Source of the DNA: an uncultured Porphyromonadaceae bacterium
GTDB lineage: Bacteria; Bacteroidota; Bacteroidia; Bacteroidales; Muribaculaceae
Length of the DNA: 55,611 bases
Direction of reading: 5' to 3'
Assembly (NCBI GenBank): GCA_947643165.1
Contig: CANRVB010000015.1
Coordinates: 1-55,611, forward strand
The notes under the pieces were generated by a model. That model had not been told where the DNA came from. It saw only the letters and a list, made by a program, of their open reading frames with translations, and did no database searches. Positions 16,911 to 26,375 of the stretch are shown here, one piece after another. Positions within the stretch are counted from its first letter, which is position 1. Each line of letters begins with the position of its first letter. The position numbers were made by a program, and so were the translations under genes.

Positions 16911-17462
16911 TCAACGTGCGGCCATTGCGGGAAGAGCGTGCTGCTCATAAGCCCATACACCGGCCTGAGAGAGCTCTACCACTACATTCTCACCTCCGGG
17001 CAGAGGCATTGAAACGTGGGTATCGTCGACAAATGTCATGAGGCGATATGTCTCACCCTCATTTACAGTGCAATCCCATGAACGGCTCTCTGCGTCGAAG
17101 TCAAGACGTACGACACTCTTGTCGCTTTCACCAGTGATGGTATAGCCCTTGCCATCGCACTCCACAAGATACTTCTGACCGTCCTGGCCCTGTATGGTAC
17201 GCGAGCTGGCGGTGACAGGATTGTTTCCGCTCCAGAACTCTATACTGTTGATAACGAGAAGGTCGGCGAGTGCCGATACTTCGTAAACTGGCAGAATCCA
17301 GAACGCAAAGAATACAAGTTCGTTAACAAACTTATTATCCACCTGACGGTTCCATGCCAACAGCTTGTTTGTCAACGCGAAACTGCCGATACACGACGAC
17401 TGACCCAGCATAAGGCCACACATAGCTACAATAGTAGCGACTTTGAGAAAATTCTTTTTCAT
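16911..17462 (-). CDS. DUF3332 family lipoprotein
   Basis: This 183-residue protein has a lipoprotein signal (Cys24 in GQSSC) followed by the characteristic DUF3332 block: SFALTNKLLAWN, then a hydrophobic segment FVFFAFWILPVYE-like around residues 50-62 and INSIEFWSGNNPV. The C-terminal half is beta-rich. The function is unknown; members are small envelope proteins. It is convergent with gadC and has its own -7 box upstream. Confidence 0.82.
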   Translation of the reverse strand: MKKNFLKVATIVAMCGLMLGQSSCIGSFALTNKLLAWNRQVDNKFVNELVFFAFWILPVYEVSALADLLVINSIEFWSGNNPVTASSRTIQGQDGQKYLVECDGKGYTITGESDKSVVRLDFDAESRSWDCTVNEGETYRLMTFVDDTHVSMPLPGGENVVVELSQAGVWAYEQHALPAMAAR

Positions 17463-17537
17463 ATTTTCTGCACTAATATGTTTATTGCTTTTTGAAATTA
17501 CATCAGCTCATGTGGCGGCATTATGCCGTCACCGGCG

Positions 17538-17570
17538 CAAAGATAGTATATTTATTCTACTTCCGGTCAA
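17538..17570 (-). promoter_or_regulatory. Promoter of the DUF3332 gene
   Basis: On the minus strand, TATCTTTG (complement of 17538-17545) is preceded by TTG (17570-17568) with 22 bases between, slightly longer than the usual 19-21. Confidence 0.5.
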
Positions 17571-17675
17571 TTGCCGTTAAAAAAGTGGACAAATAAAACT
17601 ATTCGTATCAAGAGCCTGTACAAGCAACCCACATCAGTTGGTTAAGATGTTAACATGAGACAGTTATAAAATAGT

Positions 17676-19474
17676 TCAATCATTGATGCCCACACCAAAT
17701 TTCGTTTGCTGGAGCTCTACTTCTTTCACCTTCAGTTGGTTGAGTTCTTTTCTCAAGCGCTCATTCTCCAGTTCGAGATCGGTTTTTGACGAAGCATCTC
17801 CCACCGGGACCGCACCTGCCATTGAGGCCGCCGCGAGTTCTTCGGAAGAGAATATTTCTTTCCGGTCGCCGGGTATTGATTCAAATTCGAGGACGCCATC
17901 GAGGGGACGGGCCTCACCTGGTATCTGAAGCGAAGCCCTCACCTTGATTTTGCCGGGACGATTGGTCGACTGGATCAGAGCCGGAGCCGTGCCCCACACC
18001 ACCGGCGCGGGATTGACACCGATTGAAGCATCGCCGATAAGCCGACCCTCGCCATCTATGTCAAAGCGCACAAGAGAGTTGTTGAGCCGCTTCACAGTGC
18101 CTCTCTTATCTACAATCTCAGCGATCATCGTCACCACATCAGAGCCATCGGCACGGAGAGGGATCTCCTCGTTGTCGAGACGCAGCACGATGTGATCGGG
18201 CTGACCGGCAGGATAGCGCTTGTGAGAAGCCACTACTTTCCCGTCAATAATTCCTTCGGCGAGCATAAACGCATCATCGCGTTTACCAGCCCGGGCCATA
18301 GCTTTCCACTCCATAAAATGGAAGACATCATCAAACTTGATAACCGGCGAAGGCATACCTTTGCGATCCTGCTGCTTAGTGTATAGATACTGCTTACCGT
18401 CTTTAAACACCGTGAGCCTCACTTCATCGCAGTTGGAATAGACAGTGACATCCTCGGGTGAAAAAGGCGTAAGCTCATGTGCAATATACACCATCGGGCC
18501 ATTGTCGGCAATAATGTCGCTCTTCTCAGGCGAGCGCTGCGACATGAACATATAATAAGAGGTCTTGGGTTGCCTGAAAGCATCCATCATGCCACCGTAA
18601 AACGGGTCTGCATGATATCCGCGCTGATGGTCGAACGAGTGCCAGAAGCATGCACCAACAATCTGGTCAGGCTTCTGGAAGATAGTCTCGTAGCAGAGTA
18701 TCGGGAACTCATTGATGTAAGAGGGACAGGCATAATGCTCGGCCTGGAGCAGCATGGGAATCTCGCCCCAGCAGCGGGCCACGCGGCTGTCGGAGTTCTG
18801 GGCGTTCCAGTCATCAACATTATCACCCCATTCGCGTATGAAATAAGTCTTGTCGGACTCCAGCTTGTTTTCTATCGGACGCAGGAGCAACGAGTAATAT
18901 TTGTCGCCCAACAGTCGCGGTAGATACCGCCTAAATATGTAAAGTCAAGCATATTTTGCGGCTTACCCACAGGATATGTGGGGTCATCACTATTGTCGGC
19001 CCTTACGGCAATGACATTGTCCTGTCCAGGCACAAGCACATCAGTAATGTCGACAATTGCAGGGAGATAACCTCCGTAATGTTTTTTCAGAAGCTTACCA
19101 TTGACATATATGTCGCTCTTGCCCATAATGCCCTCGAAGTGAAGAAAGAGCTGCTTCCCCTTCAGACTGTCGGCGGGAATGAAATGTTTGCGATACCACG
19201 CCGGACCTTGGTAGTTGGCGCATCCACTGGCCTCAACAGGCAGATATTCGAGACCATGTGGCACCGACACCACCTCCCAGTGCGAGTCATCGAAATCCAT
19301 CAGACACGGATTGTCCTGCGGGTCTCCTTTTATAAAACGCCAGGCCTGGTTCATGGAGTAAGCCTCACGGCCTGTCCCTGGCAATTCGTAAAAACCGGCT
19401 GTAGAAAAACGCTGCTCAGCCTGAACAATCAGCGAGACAATGGCAATGAAGATTGCAAGTGATAATTGACGCAT
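17676..19474 (-). pseudogene. Decayed GH2-family glycoside hydrolase
   Basis: Two pieces in different frames belong to one GH2 beta-galactosidase-like gene. The first (19474 down to about 18900) has a signal peptide and the GH2 sugar-binding domain, ending in FTYLGGIYRDCWATN. It then runs out of frame to a stop at 18872. The second (about 18911-17676) has the C-terminal part of the catalytic barrel (FIREWGDNVDDWNAQN, YINEFPILCYE, GACFWHSFDHQRGYHADP), a C-terminal Ig-like region, and a coiled-coil tail (LELENERLRKEL). The Ig domain and first half of the barrel that should lie between them are absent. The simplest account is an internal deletion of several hundred codons that also shifted the frame. 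It cannot make an active enzyme. Confidence 0.85.
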
Positions 19475-19600
19475 GACTTAATGTTTGATTTTCAATGGCA
19501 AATTTAGATAATTGTATTTCCATGGTAAAATTAGACAAATCTATTTTAATCCACACATAAAATCTTCCCCAAAAGATGCAATATCCTCCATATCGTACAA

Positions 19601-19644
19601 ATAGATTAAGATCCGGCAACGTTGGTTACCGGATCTTAATCTAT
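19601..19644 (-). terminator. 16-bp perfect hairpin after the MFS gene
   Basis: ATAGATTAAGATCCGG (19601-19616) pairs exactly with 19629-19644 around a 12-base loop. On the minus strand it lies just after the MFS stop codon and is followed by a modest T-rich stretch (CTATTTGT), so it probably ends that transcript. Confidence 0.7.
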
Positions 19645-19668
19645 TATTTATCTCAAAATACGTGGAGA

Positions 19669-21114
19669 TTATTCCTCGCCGTCAAACTCTACCTTCTCCA
19701 GATCGGAAGGCATATTTGGCTTTTCAAGACCATAGTTGTTGCGGCTATCGAGTATCTTGAGCCATATTCCAAACACTAATGCCAAAGCACCGAGTGTGGC
19801 AAACAGAAGCATAGGCCATGTGTAGTCGTAGTCCATCGGATTGTCAATACCCTTGTTGGTAGCGCTCAGCACCTGACCGATCAGGATGGGGAATAAAGCC
19901 AGTCCTATATTCTGCACCCAGAATATCAGCGAGTAGGCAGAGCCAAGGAAACGTGCGTCCATGATCTTGGGAACCGACGGCCACAGAGCTGCAGGCACAA
20001 GTGAGAAACTGACGCCAAGAACCACTATAGCCGAGAATGCTACGACCTCCGAGGGTACAACCGGTAGCACAAGAGCGAAGGTCAGGTGACACACTACCAT
20101 CAGGATCGCACCGATAATCAGCATTGTCGCACCTTTACCCTTGCGGTCGAGCACATAGCCGAGCACTGGAGTGAGCGCCATCGCACCCATCGGGAACCAT
20201 CGGAATATATCGGCAGCAGTTGTCGCATCAATATGGAGTGTACACTGAAGCATGTTGGCAGCATAGCGCTGGAAGGGGAAGATAGCCGAATAATATAGTA
20301 CACAGAGGAGAGCCACAATCCAGAAGAGCTTGCTCTTGAATATGAAAGCTACATCGCTCATCTTGAACTCTTCTTCTGCCGGCTGATCATTGGCAGCACG
20401 TTGCGCTGCAAGCTCACTGTCGAAGCGTGCGTCAAACACACAGAATACCAGGAAATTAAGCAGACCTATAACGAGCAATGCCGCACAGAAGCCTACCGGC
20501 ACCACCACATTCGGGTCTACAAGTCCGAACCACCCGCTGTCGGCAAGACGGGGTGACAGCGAAAAGATTGCAAACACACCCAGACGCGCTATGGCCATCT
20601 CAAGACCCATTGCAAGAGCCATTTCCTTTCCTTCAAACCACTTGGCAAGAGCCTTGCTCACAGTTATACCGGCCATCTCACATCCGCAGCCGAATATCAT
20701 GAAACCGAAAGCGGCAAACTTGGCCGAACCGGGCATCTCTGTCCACCATGAACTGAGCCATTGGTCAAGACCTGACCCTTGGAACCAGCCACTTACGGCA
20801 TAAAACTTAATGCAAGCGCCGACCACCATAAGCGATGCACTGAGAGTGCCCGTGAAGCGCACTCCCATCTTGTCGAGTATGATACCGGCTACGATCAGAA
20901 ATCCGAAGACGTTGAGTATATACTCAGCTCCGGCATAATAGCCGAACGCATCGGGCGACCAGCCTCTTGTAGTCTCCACCAGAGCCTGAAGCGGCGACAT
21001 GACGTCGACAAACATGTACGCAAAAAACATCATCGACGCTATCAGGAAAAGCGCCGTCCATCGTGCCCAAGCCTTATCGTTGAGCAACTCGCAAGTTTTA
21101 TTTTTAACTGTCAT
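19669..21114 (-). CDS. Major facilitator superfamily transporter
   Basis: This 481-residue inner-membrane protein has about twelve hydrophobic segments and an MFS-type loop (ILDKMGVRFTG after segment 2; YVLDRKGKGATM later). A long, charged central loop near residues 230-255 divides the two six-helix halves. The substrate is not clear from sequence. It lies upstream of the decayed GH2 gene on the same strand, which hints at sugar uptake, but a terminator-like hairpin separates the two. A minus-strand TATATTTG (21150-21143) lies about 30 bases before the start codon. Confidence 0.85.
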   Translation of the reverse strand: MTVKNKTCELLNDKAWARWTALFLIASMMFFAYMFVDVMSPLQALVETTRGWSPDAFGYYAGAEYILNVFGFLIVAGIILDKMGVRFTGTLSASLMVVGACIKFYAVSGWFQGSGLDQWLSSWWTEMPGSAKFAAFGFMIFGCGCEMAGITVSKALAKWFEGKEMALAMGLEMAIARLGVFAIFSLSPRLADSGWFGLVDPNVVVPVGFCAALLVIGLLNFLVFCVFDARFDSELAAQRAANDQPAEEEFKMSDVAFIFKSKLFWIVALLCVLYYSAIFPFQRYAANMLQCTLHIDATTAADIFRWFPMGAMALTPVLGYVLDRKGKGATMLIIGAILMVVCHLTFALVLPVVPSEVVAFSAIVVLGVSFSLVPAALWPSVPKIMDARFLGSAYSLIFWVQNIGLALFPILIGQVLSATNKGIDNPMDYDYTWPMLLFATLGALALVFGIWLKILDSRNNYGLEKPNMPSDLEKVEFDGEE

Positions 21115-21142
21115 TTGGCAAGAAATGTGATTTTTTAGACTG

Positions 21143-21150
21143 CAAATATA
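21143..21150 (-). promoter_or_regulatory. -7 box for the MFS gene
   Basis: The complement reads TATATTTG, a match to TAnnTTTG, about 30 bases from the MFS start codon. No TTG is seen at the proper -33 spacing. Confidence 0.4.
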
Positions 21151-21207
21151 CGTATTCTTTACGCATTTTTGTAATTTCGCACCAATTAGTTAATAGATTT
21201 TCACCTG

Positions 21208-22356
21208 ATGCCCAACCGACCGTTTACCTTCGACCGTGTTGTGCGGATAGTATTCACCATATTGATACTGTTCGCTGCCCTCTGGCTTATAAACACGCTC
21301 AAGAATGTCCTCCTGCCATTCTGCGTAGCATGCCTGTTCGCATATATCATGGAGCCGTTCGTACAGTTCAACCGACGCCTTCTCCACCTGAAAGGACGCA
21401 TAGTGGCGATATTCGTCACGCTGTTCGAGGCTTTTTTCTTTTTTGCGGCACTATGCTACTTCCTCATCCCCACCATCATAACCGAACTGGATCAGATGGC
21501 GGCGGTGTTCCGTGAATTCGCCTCCGACAAAATCACTGTAAGCTTCATGCCCGAAGGCGTCCTTGGATTCATAAAACGCCATATCGACTTCAAGGAACTT
21601 GGCGACATGCTGACTTCAGATCAGCTGTCACAGCTCATAGAGAAAACCATAACTACGTCGTGGACCATCATAACCAGCTCCATTGAAGTCGTTATCGGCA
21701 TCGCCGGATGGTTTATAGTCGCTCTGTACATCGTATTCATAATGATCGACTACGACCGGCTCGGCCGTGGCTTCCGTCACATGGTACCGCCCAAATACCG
21801 CAAGGAAGTGTTCACACTGGCCAATGATATCAAAAAAAGCATGAACCACTACTTCCGCGGACAGGCGCTGGTCGCCACATGTGTCGGCGTTCTTTTCGCC
21901 ATAGGCCTATCTATAGTAGGACTTCCTCTCGCCGTAGTCCTGGGCCTTTTCATCGGTATTTTGAATATGGTGCCCTACCTGCAGCTCATATCCATCATTC
22001 CTACCGTATTGCTCTGCCTCGTATCAAGCCTTGGCGAAGGCACCAATTTCTGGCATATATTCTGGCAGTGCATGGCCGTTTATTGCATCGTCCAGCTGAT
22101 CCAGGACTTTTTCCTCACGCCAAAGATCATGGGCAAAGCCATGGGACTAAATCCGGCCATCATATTGCTGTCGCTATCGGTCTGGGGAACTTTGCTGGGT
22201 ATGATCGGTCTGATCATCGCACTTCCGCTCACAACCCTCCTCCTTTCCTACTACGACCAGTATATTATACGCCGCGATGAAATTGATGGCGAAAGCAACG
22301 ATATTGATGGCGATTTGCAAGCAATCGACCAAATGACACATCTTGCTGACAAATGA
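21208..22356 (+). CDS. AI-2E family transporter
   Basis: This 382-residue polytopic inner-membrane protein of the PerM/TqsA (AI-2 exporter) family has two N-terminal hydrophobic segments, a soluble insertion (about residues 95-150), then a block of helices. The family hallmark regions are present: GQALVATCVGVLFAIGLSI, LGLFIGILNMVPYL, and the C-terminal PKIMGKAMGLNPAIILLSL. Members export various small compounds or act in sodium/proton exchange, so the substrate is left open. It is divergent from the MFS gene. Confidence 0.9.
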   Translation: MPNRPFTFDRVVRIVFTILILFAALWLINTLKNVLLPFCVACLFAYIMEPFVQFNRRLLHLKGRIVAIFVTLFEAFFFFAALCYFLIPTIITELDQMAAVFREFASDKITVSFMPEGVLGFIKRHIDFKELGDMLTSDQLSQLIEKTITTSWTIITSSIEVVIGIAGWFIVALYIVFIMIDYDRLGRGFRHMVPPKYRKEVFTLANDIKKSMNHYFRGQALVATCVGVLFAIGLSIVGLPLAVVLGLFIGILNMVPYLQLISIIPTVLLCLVSSLGEGTNFWHIFWQCMAVYCIVQLIQDFFLTPKIMGKAMGLNPAIILLSLSVWGTLLGMIGLIIALPLTTLLLSYYDQYIIRRDEIDGESNDIDGDLQAIDQMTHLADK

Positions 22357-22458
22357 CAGCAAGCAATCGTTTTTTTTCATTATTCCATAACCTTCGCGCA
22401 AGAAAAACGCAAAAACACAAAAAAATTAGCATACTTCTTGCATTTTCTTCCAAAAATA

Positions 22459-22490
22459 TTTGCAAAATGCTTTTCTGTGCCATAACTTTG
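22459..22490 (+). promoter_or_regulatory. Strong promoter in the 22357-22785 intergenic region
   Basis: TTTG (22459-22462), 20 bases, TAACTTTG (22483-22490). This is a full consensus match more than 280 bases before cdsA, with a terminator about 130 bases downstream. Confidence 0.75.
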
Positions 22491-22496
22491 CAACAC

Positions 22497-22656
22497 GATA
22501 AATCAAACAGAACGCAAAAGTGCATAAAAGCACTGCTTATTAAAGATCATATTCAAAACAATATCAATAGCAAGGAAATTTCATAACATCCCTGTATACA
22601 CTTTTACAACATGTTAGGTGAGGATTCTGTCGCGAGACAGATTCCTCATGTTTTTT
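22497..22656 (+). ncRNA. Candidate small RNA of about 160 nt
   Basis: A full promoter and a strong terminator bracket about 160 bases with no convincing coding frame; the only ATG-started frame runs through the terminator. The 3' end is a hairpin with an 11-pair stem (22620-22631 with 22636-22647, one mismatch) closed by a GCGA loop of the GNRA type and followed by six T residues. Outer segments CTGTATA (22592-22598) and TATACAG (22656-22662) can also pair. I could not match it to a known family. It could be a trans-acting sRNA or a cdsA leader that terminates early. It accounts for most of the 429-base gap between the AI-2E gene and cdsA. Confidence 0.55.
22620..22656 (+). terminator. Terminator of the candidate small RNA
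   Basis: A GAGGA/TCCTC plus TCTGTC/GACAGA stem with a GCGA tetraloop is followed by ATGTTTTTT. Confidence 0.8.
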
Positions 22657-22751
22657 ATACAGACTGCCGCTCATGTCCATTTAACATAGTTAATATTAAG
22701 CCAGTTAAGGACTTTTAGGGCGAATCACGTATACGAACGGATAATTTTTAG

Positions 22752-22759
22752 TAATTTTG
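22752..22759 (+). promoter_or_regulatory. -7 box for cdsA
   Basis: TAATTTTG lies 26 bases before the cdsA ATG and fits TAnnTTTG. No clear -33 TTG is visible. Confidence 0.45.
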
Positions 22760-22785
22760 CGCCGTAACCGTATTACCTACGATTC

Positions 22786-23622
22786 ATGACCAACTTTATC
22801 AAGCGCGCCCTGACAGGTGCAATATATGTGGCATTGATAGTATGCTCACTACTCTTCGGCGGTGACTGGGCTTTTCCGCCTCTATGCTGCCTCTTTTCAG
22901 CCGGAGCACTCTGCGAGTTCTACCGCATAGGCAACACCGACAAGGAGCAGCCGGTCACCTTGAGTCTTGATCTGGCTATAGGTGTACTGATCACCGCTAT
23001 CCCCCTCATGATATTCTATCTCCCCAATGGCATTCCTACCGCCATCATGTTTGTCCCCGTAGCTTTCGTCGTGCGCTGCGTCACACAGATATACTCCCGT
23101 GAATCCTCCCCCCTCGACAATCTCGCCTTCTCATTTGCCGGACTGGTCTACATAGCCTTGCCGATGGCAATGGTCTCTGTTATGTCCATATGGATGAGTC
23201 CTATGGTAGTCCTCGCACTGTTCATCATGCTATGGCTCAACGACACAGGCGCCTACCTTGTAGGTTCGGCCATTGGCCGTCACCGCCTGATAGAACGAAT
23301 CTCTCCTAAAAAATCATGGGAAGGGTTCTGGGGTGGACTGCTGTTCACTGCCGCAGGAGCCGCTGCAATGACGCCTTGGATCACCGGTCAACCCGAATAT
23401 ACCGTTTCCCGCGTAATCCTGTGTGCCGTCATCGGCGTAATAATCAGTGTGACAGCCACATGGGGCGACCTTATAGAATCACTGGTCAAACGTGCCCGTG
23501 GAGTTAAGGACGCCGGCAACATACTCCCTGGCCACGGAGGCATACTCGACCGTATAGACTCACTACTGCTTGCCGGCCCTACAATGCTCGCCCTCAAGCT
23601 ATTGAGCTACATATCATACTGA
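22786..23622 (+). CDS. cdsA: Phosphatidate cytidylyltransferase (CDP-diglyceride synthase)
   Basis: This inner-membrane enzyme makes CDP-diacylglycerol from phosphatidate and CTP, the branch point of phospholipid synthesis. The 278-residue protein has about eight hydrophobic segments. The family block is present near the middle (LWLNDTGAYLVGSAIGRHRL and SPKKSWEGF). The C-terminal CdsA signature, with conserved Asp and Lys residues, reads GDLIESLVKRARGVKD followed by PGHGGILDRIDS. It is probably transcribed from the -7 box at 22752. Confidence 0.95.
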   Translation: MTNFIKRALTGAIYVALIVCSLLFGGDWAFPPLCCLFSAGALCEFYRIGNTDKEQPVTLSLDLAIGVLITAIPLMIFYLPNGIPTAIMFVPVAFVVRCVTQIYSRESSPLDNLAFSFAGLVYIALPMAMVSVMSIWMSPMVVLALFIMLWLNDTGAYLVGSAIGRHRLIERISPKKSWEGFWGGLLFTAAGAAAMTPWITGQPEYTVSRVILCAVIGVIISVTATWGDLIESLVKRARGVKDAGNILPGHGGILDRIDSLLLAGPTMLALKLLSYISY

Positions 23623-23664
23623 TCTGTTCAACACGGTAAAAAACTTTTTAACAACACATAACGT

Positions 23665-23672
23665 TATCTTTG
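23665..23672 (+). promoter_or_regulatory. -7 box for purM
   Basis: TATCTTTG lies 18 bases before the purM start and matches TAnnTTTG; no TTG at -33 is evident. Confidence 0.45.
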
Positions 23673-23690
23673 ACGTAACCCGTATCCACT

Positions 23691-24863
23691 ATGAGTGATC
23701 AACGCTACAACCTGCGCGGTGTGTCCGCATCAAAAGAAGATGTTCATGCAGCAATCAAGAACGTCGACAAAGGCATATTCCCGAAGGCTTTCTGCAAAAT
23801 AATACCCGATATACTCGGCGGCGATCCCGAATACTGCAACATTATGCATGCTGACGGTGCCGGCACCAAATCGTCGCTCGCCTACGCTTACTGGCGCGAG
23901 ACTGGCGATCTGAGCGTATGGAAAGGCATAGCCCAGGACGCTCTGATCATGAATATCGACGACCTGCTCTGTGTCGGAGCAACCGACAATATCCTTGTCA
24001 GCTCAACCATAGGCCGCAACAAGATGCTTGTGCCAGGCGAGGTTATCTCCGCCATTATCAACGGCACCGAGGAGCTTCTGGCCGATCTGCGGGGAATGGG
24101 TGTGAGCGTATGGGCTACCGGAGGAGAAACTGCCGACGTCGGAGACCTTGTCCGCACAATCATCGTGGACTCCACCGTCACATGCCGCATGAAGCGGGCC
24201 GACGTCATCAACAACGCCAACATCAAGGCCGGCGACGTCATCGTAGGACTTGCTTCCTACGGACAAGCCACATACGAGACATCCTACAACGGTGGTATGG
24301 GCTCCAACGGTCTCACCTCCGCTCGCCATGATGTGTTTGCCAAATACATCGCCGAGAAGTATCCCGAGACATTCGACAGCCACGTGCCCGACGAACTCGT
24401 GTATAGCGGAAGCGTCAGACTGACCGATCCCATCGAAGGATCGCCAATCGATGCCGGAAAGCTCGTCCTTTCGCCCACACGCACCTATGCGCCGGTCATC
24501 AAGAAGATACTCGACGCCATGCGTCCAAGAATCCACGGTATGGTACACTGCTCCGGCGGCGCACAGACCAAGGTGATGCACTTCGTCGAGAATAAACATG
24601 TAGTCAAGGACAACCTGTTCCCCATACCTCCCCTGTTCGAACTGATCCGCCGCGAAAGCGGTACCGACTGGGCTGAAATGTACAAGGTTTTCAATATGGG
24701 CCACCGCATGGAGATATATCTCGATCCGGCCGACGCCCAGGAAGTTATCGACATAGCCGCATCGATGGGCATAGAGGGCCGCATCGTTGGACACGTGGAC
24801 GAGGCTCCCGAAAACCTGCTGACAATCATCACACCCAACGGAACCTTCAATTATCCGGGCTGA
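23691..24863 (+). CDS. purM: Phosphoribosylformylglycinamidine cyclo-ligase (AIR synthetase)
   Basis: This enzyme closes the imidazole ring in de novo purine synthesis (FGAM plus ATP to AIR). The N-terminal ATP-binding half has HADGAGTKSSLAY, then DALIMNIDDLLCVGA and the glycine-rich WATGGETADVGD. The C-terminal half has GMVHCSGGAQTKV. At 390 residues it is longer than E. coli PurM (about 345) but matches the divergent Bacteroidetes form. It appears to stand alone rather than in a pur operon. Confidence 0.9.
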   Translation: MSDQRYNLRGVSASKEDVHAAIKNVDKGIFPKAFCKIIPDILGGDPEYCNIMHADGAGTKSSLAYAYWRETGDLSVWKGIAQDALIMNIDDLLCVGATDNILVSSTIGRNKMLVPGEVISAIINGTEELLADLRGMGVSVWATGGETADVGDLVRTIIVDSTVTCRMKRADVINNANIKAGDVIVGLASYGQATYETSYNGGMGSNGLTSARHDVFAKYIAEKYPETFDSHVPDELVYSGSVRLTDPIEGSPIDAGKLVLSPTRTYAPVIKKILDAMRPRIHGMVHCSGGAQTKVMHFVENKHVVKDNLFPIPPLFELIRRESGTDWAEMYKVFNMGHRMEIYLDPADAQEVIDIAASMGIEGRIVGHVDEAPENLLTIITPNGTFNYPG

Positions 24864-24900
24864 AAAGCCGAATTATTTAACTAACCTCTCAACTCATTAG

Positions 24901-26310
24901 ATGCAACGCAACTCAAGTATCGTTTTTTCGCTCATGATGGGATGGCTCATGGCCATCTGCATCATGAGCAGCCTATATAGTTGCCGCAGCAACTCCTCAT
25001 CACGTACAGCGACCACCCCCACCGATTCGGTAGCTCCGCTCCCCGACACTCTGAGAGTCGTGACTCTCTATAGCCCGCAGTCCTACTTCATTTACCGTGG
25101 CGAAAAGCTCGGTTACGACTACGAGATGGTGTCGAGTCTGGCCGCCGACGAGGGTTGGACCCTTCAGCTCACCGTTGCCGATTCTCTCGAGCAGGCCGTA
25201 GCCATGCTCGACTCAGGCACAGTCGACCTGATAGCCTACGAAGTACCCCTTACCCCTCAATACAAGGGCAAAGTACTCCCCGCTGGTGTCGAGACAATGA
25301 CAAGCCAGGTGCTCATACAGCCGGCCGATGCTCCCGACAAAGTGAAAGACCTTGAGTCGCTGGCAGGACGCACAGTGTATGCCGCCAATGGCAGCCGCTA
25401 CATGCAGAATCTGCAGACCATCAGTGATGGCCTGACAGACGCCATCGACATTCGTGCTGTGAGCGACGATATGGCCGACGACGAATCCATACTTGCAGCC
25501 GTAGATGCCGGAGAGCTGCCGATGGCTGTCATCAACTCCGATATAGCGGCTCTCAACTCCTCCGTTTTCAGCAACATAGACTCATCTGTCGAGCTTGGCG
25601 CCGCAGTGCGGGCCGCTTGGGCCGTCGCTCCGGGCAATACACGTCTTGCCGATGCCATAAACGCATGGGCTCACCGTTCACGCCGCATTCAGGAGCAGGC
25701 TCTTCTCCTCGAACGCTACTTCGCACGCGCCGAAATCGATCCTAACGACAACCTCAGCCAGTCATCCAAGCAGCTGTCGCCCTACGATGATCTGTTCAAG
25801 AAATATGCAGCCGAAATCGGTTGGGACTGGCGACTACTGGCGGCGCAGGCTCACACTGAGAGCAAATTCAAGCCTACAGCCGTGTCTTGGGCCGGTGCCA
25901 GAGGACTCATGCAGATTATGCCCGCCACAGGACGCGACTATGGCGTGACGCCCAAGCAGCTCGAAGACCCTGAGACAAGCATCAAAACGGCTGTCAGGTT
26001 CATAGCCGACCTTGACAAATGGCTTAAGTCGCGCATACCCGACGATCAGGAACGCATCAAATTCATTCTGGCAGCATACAATGCCGGCGTAGCTCACGTA
26101 TACGACGCTGTTGCACTGGCTAAAAAATACAAAATGGATCCCACCGTGTGGAATGGAAATGTCGAAAAAGCCATCCTCATGAAGACCCAACGCAAGTATT
26201 ACCGTGATCCGGTTGTCAAATACGGATACTCACGCGGACGTGAGACATACGACTACGTCCGCCGCATATTCAACTTCTACAACGACGCTGTCACCAAGGT
26301 CCCGGCATAA
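24901..26310 (+). CDS. MltF-like membrane-bound lytic murein transglycosylase
   Basis: This 469-residue outer-membrane lipoprotein (Cys28 in LYSC) trims peptidoglycan. The first half (about residues 45-270) is a family 3 solute-binding-like domain (RVVTLYSPQSYFIYRGEKLGYDYEM), and the second is a lysozyme-like SLT domain. The catalytic Glu is in AAQAHTESKFKP, followed by GARGLMQIMPAT and the AAYNAGVAHV block. This domain order is that of MltF. It follows purM by 37 bases and has no obvious promoter of its own. Confidence 0.92.
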   Translation: MQRNSSIVFSLMMGWLMAICIMSSLYSCRSNSSSRTATTPTDSVAPLPDTLRVVTLYSPQSYFIYRGEKLGYDYEMVSSLAADEGWTLQLTVADSLEQAVAMLDSGTVDLIAYEVPLTPQYKGKVLPAGVETMTSQVLIQPADAPDKVKDLESLAGRTVYAANGSRYMQNLQTISDGLTDAIDIRAVSDDMADDESILAAVDAGELPMAVINSDIAALNSSVFSNIDSSVELGAAVRAAWAVAPGNTRLADAINAWAHRSRRIQEQALLLERYFARAEIDPNDNLSQSSKQLSPYDDLFKKYAAEIGWDWRLLAAQAHTESKFKPTAVSWAGARGLMQIMPATGRDYGVTPKQLEDPETSIKTAVRFIADLDKWLKSRIPDDQERIKFILAAYNAGVAHVYDAVALAKKYKMDPTVWNGNVEKAILMKTQRKYYRDPVVKYGYSRGRETYDYVRRIFNFYNDAVTKVPA

Positions 26311-26321
26311 ACATCACTACC

Positions 26322-26354
26322 TTTTGGCCGTATGCAAACTTATTGGTATCTTTG
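26322..26354 (+). promoter_or_regulatory. Promoter of the thioredoxin-like gene
   Basis: TTTTG (26322-26326), 20 bases, TATCTTTG (26347-26354). The -7 box overlaps an upstream in-frame GTG/ATG-like extension, so the true start is the ATG at 26376. Confidence 0.8.
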
Positions 26355-26375
26355 CGGAAACCAATACGTTTCACC

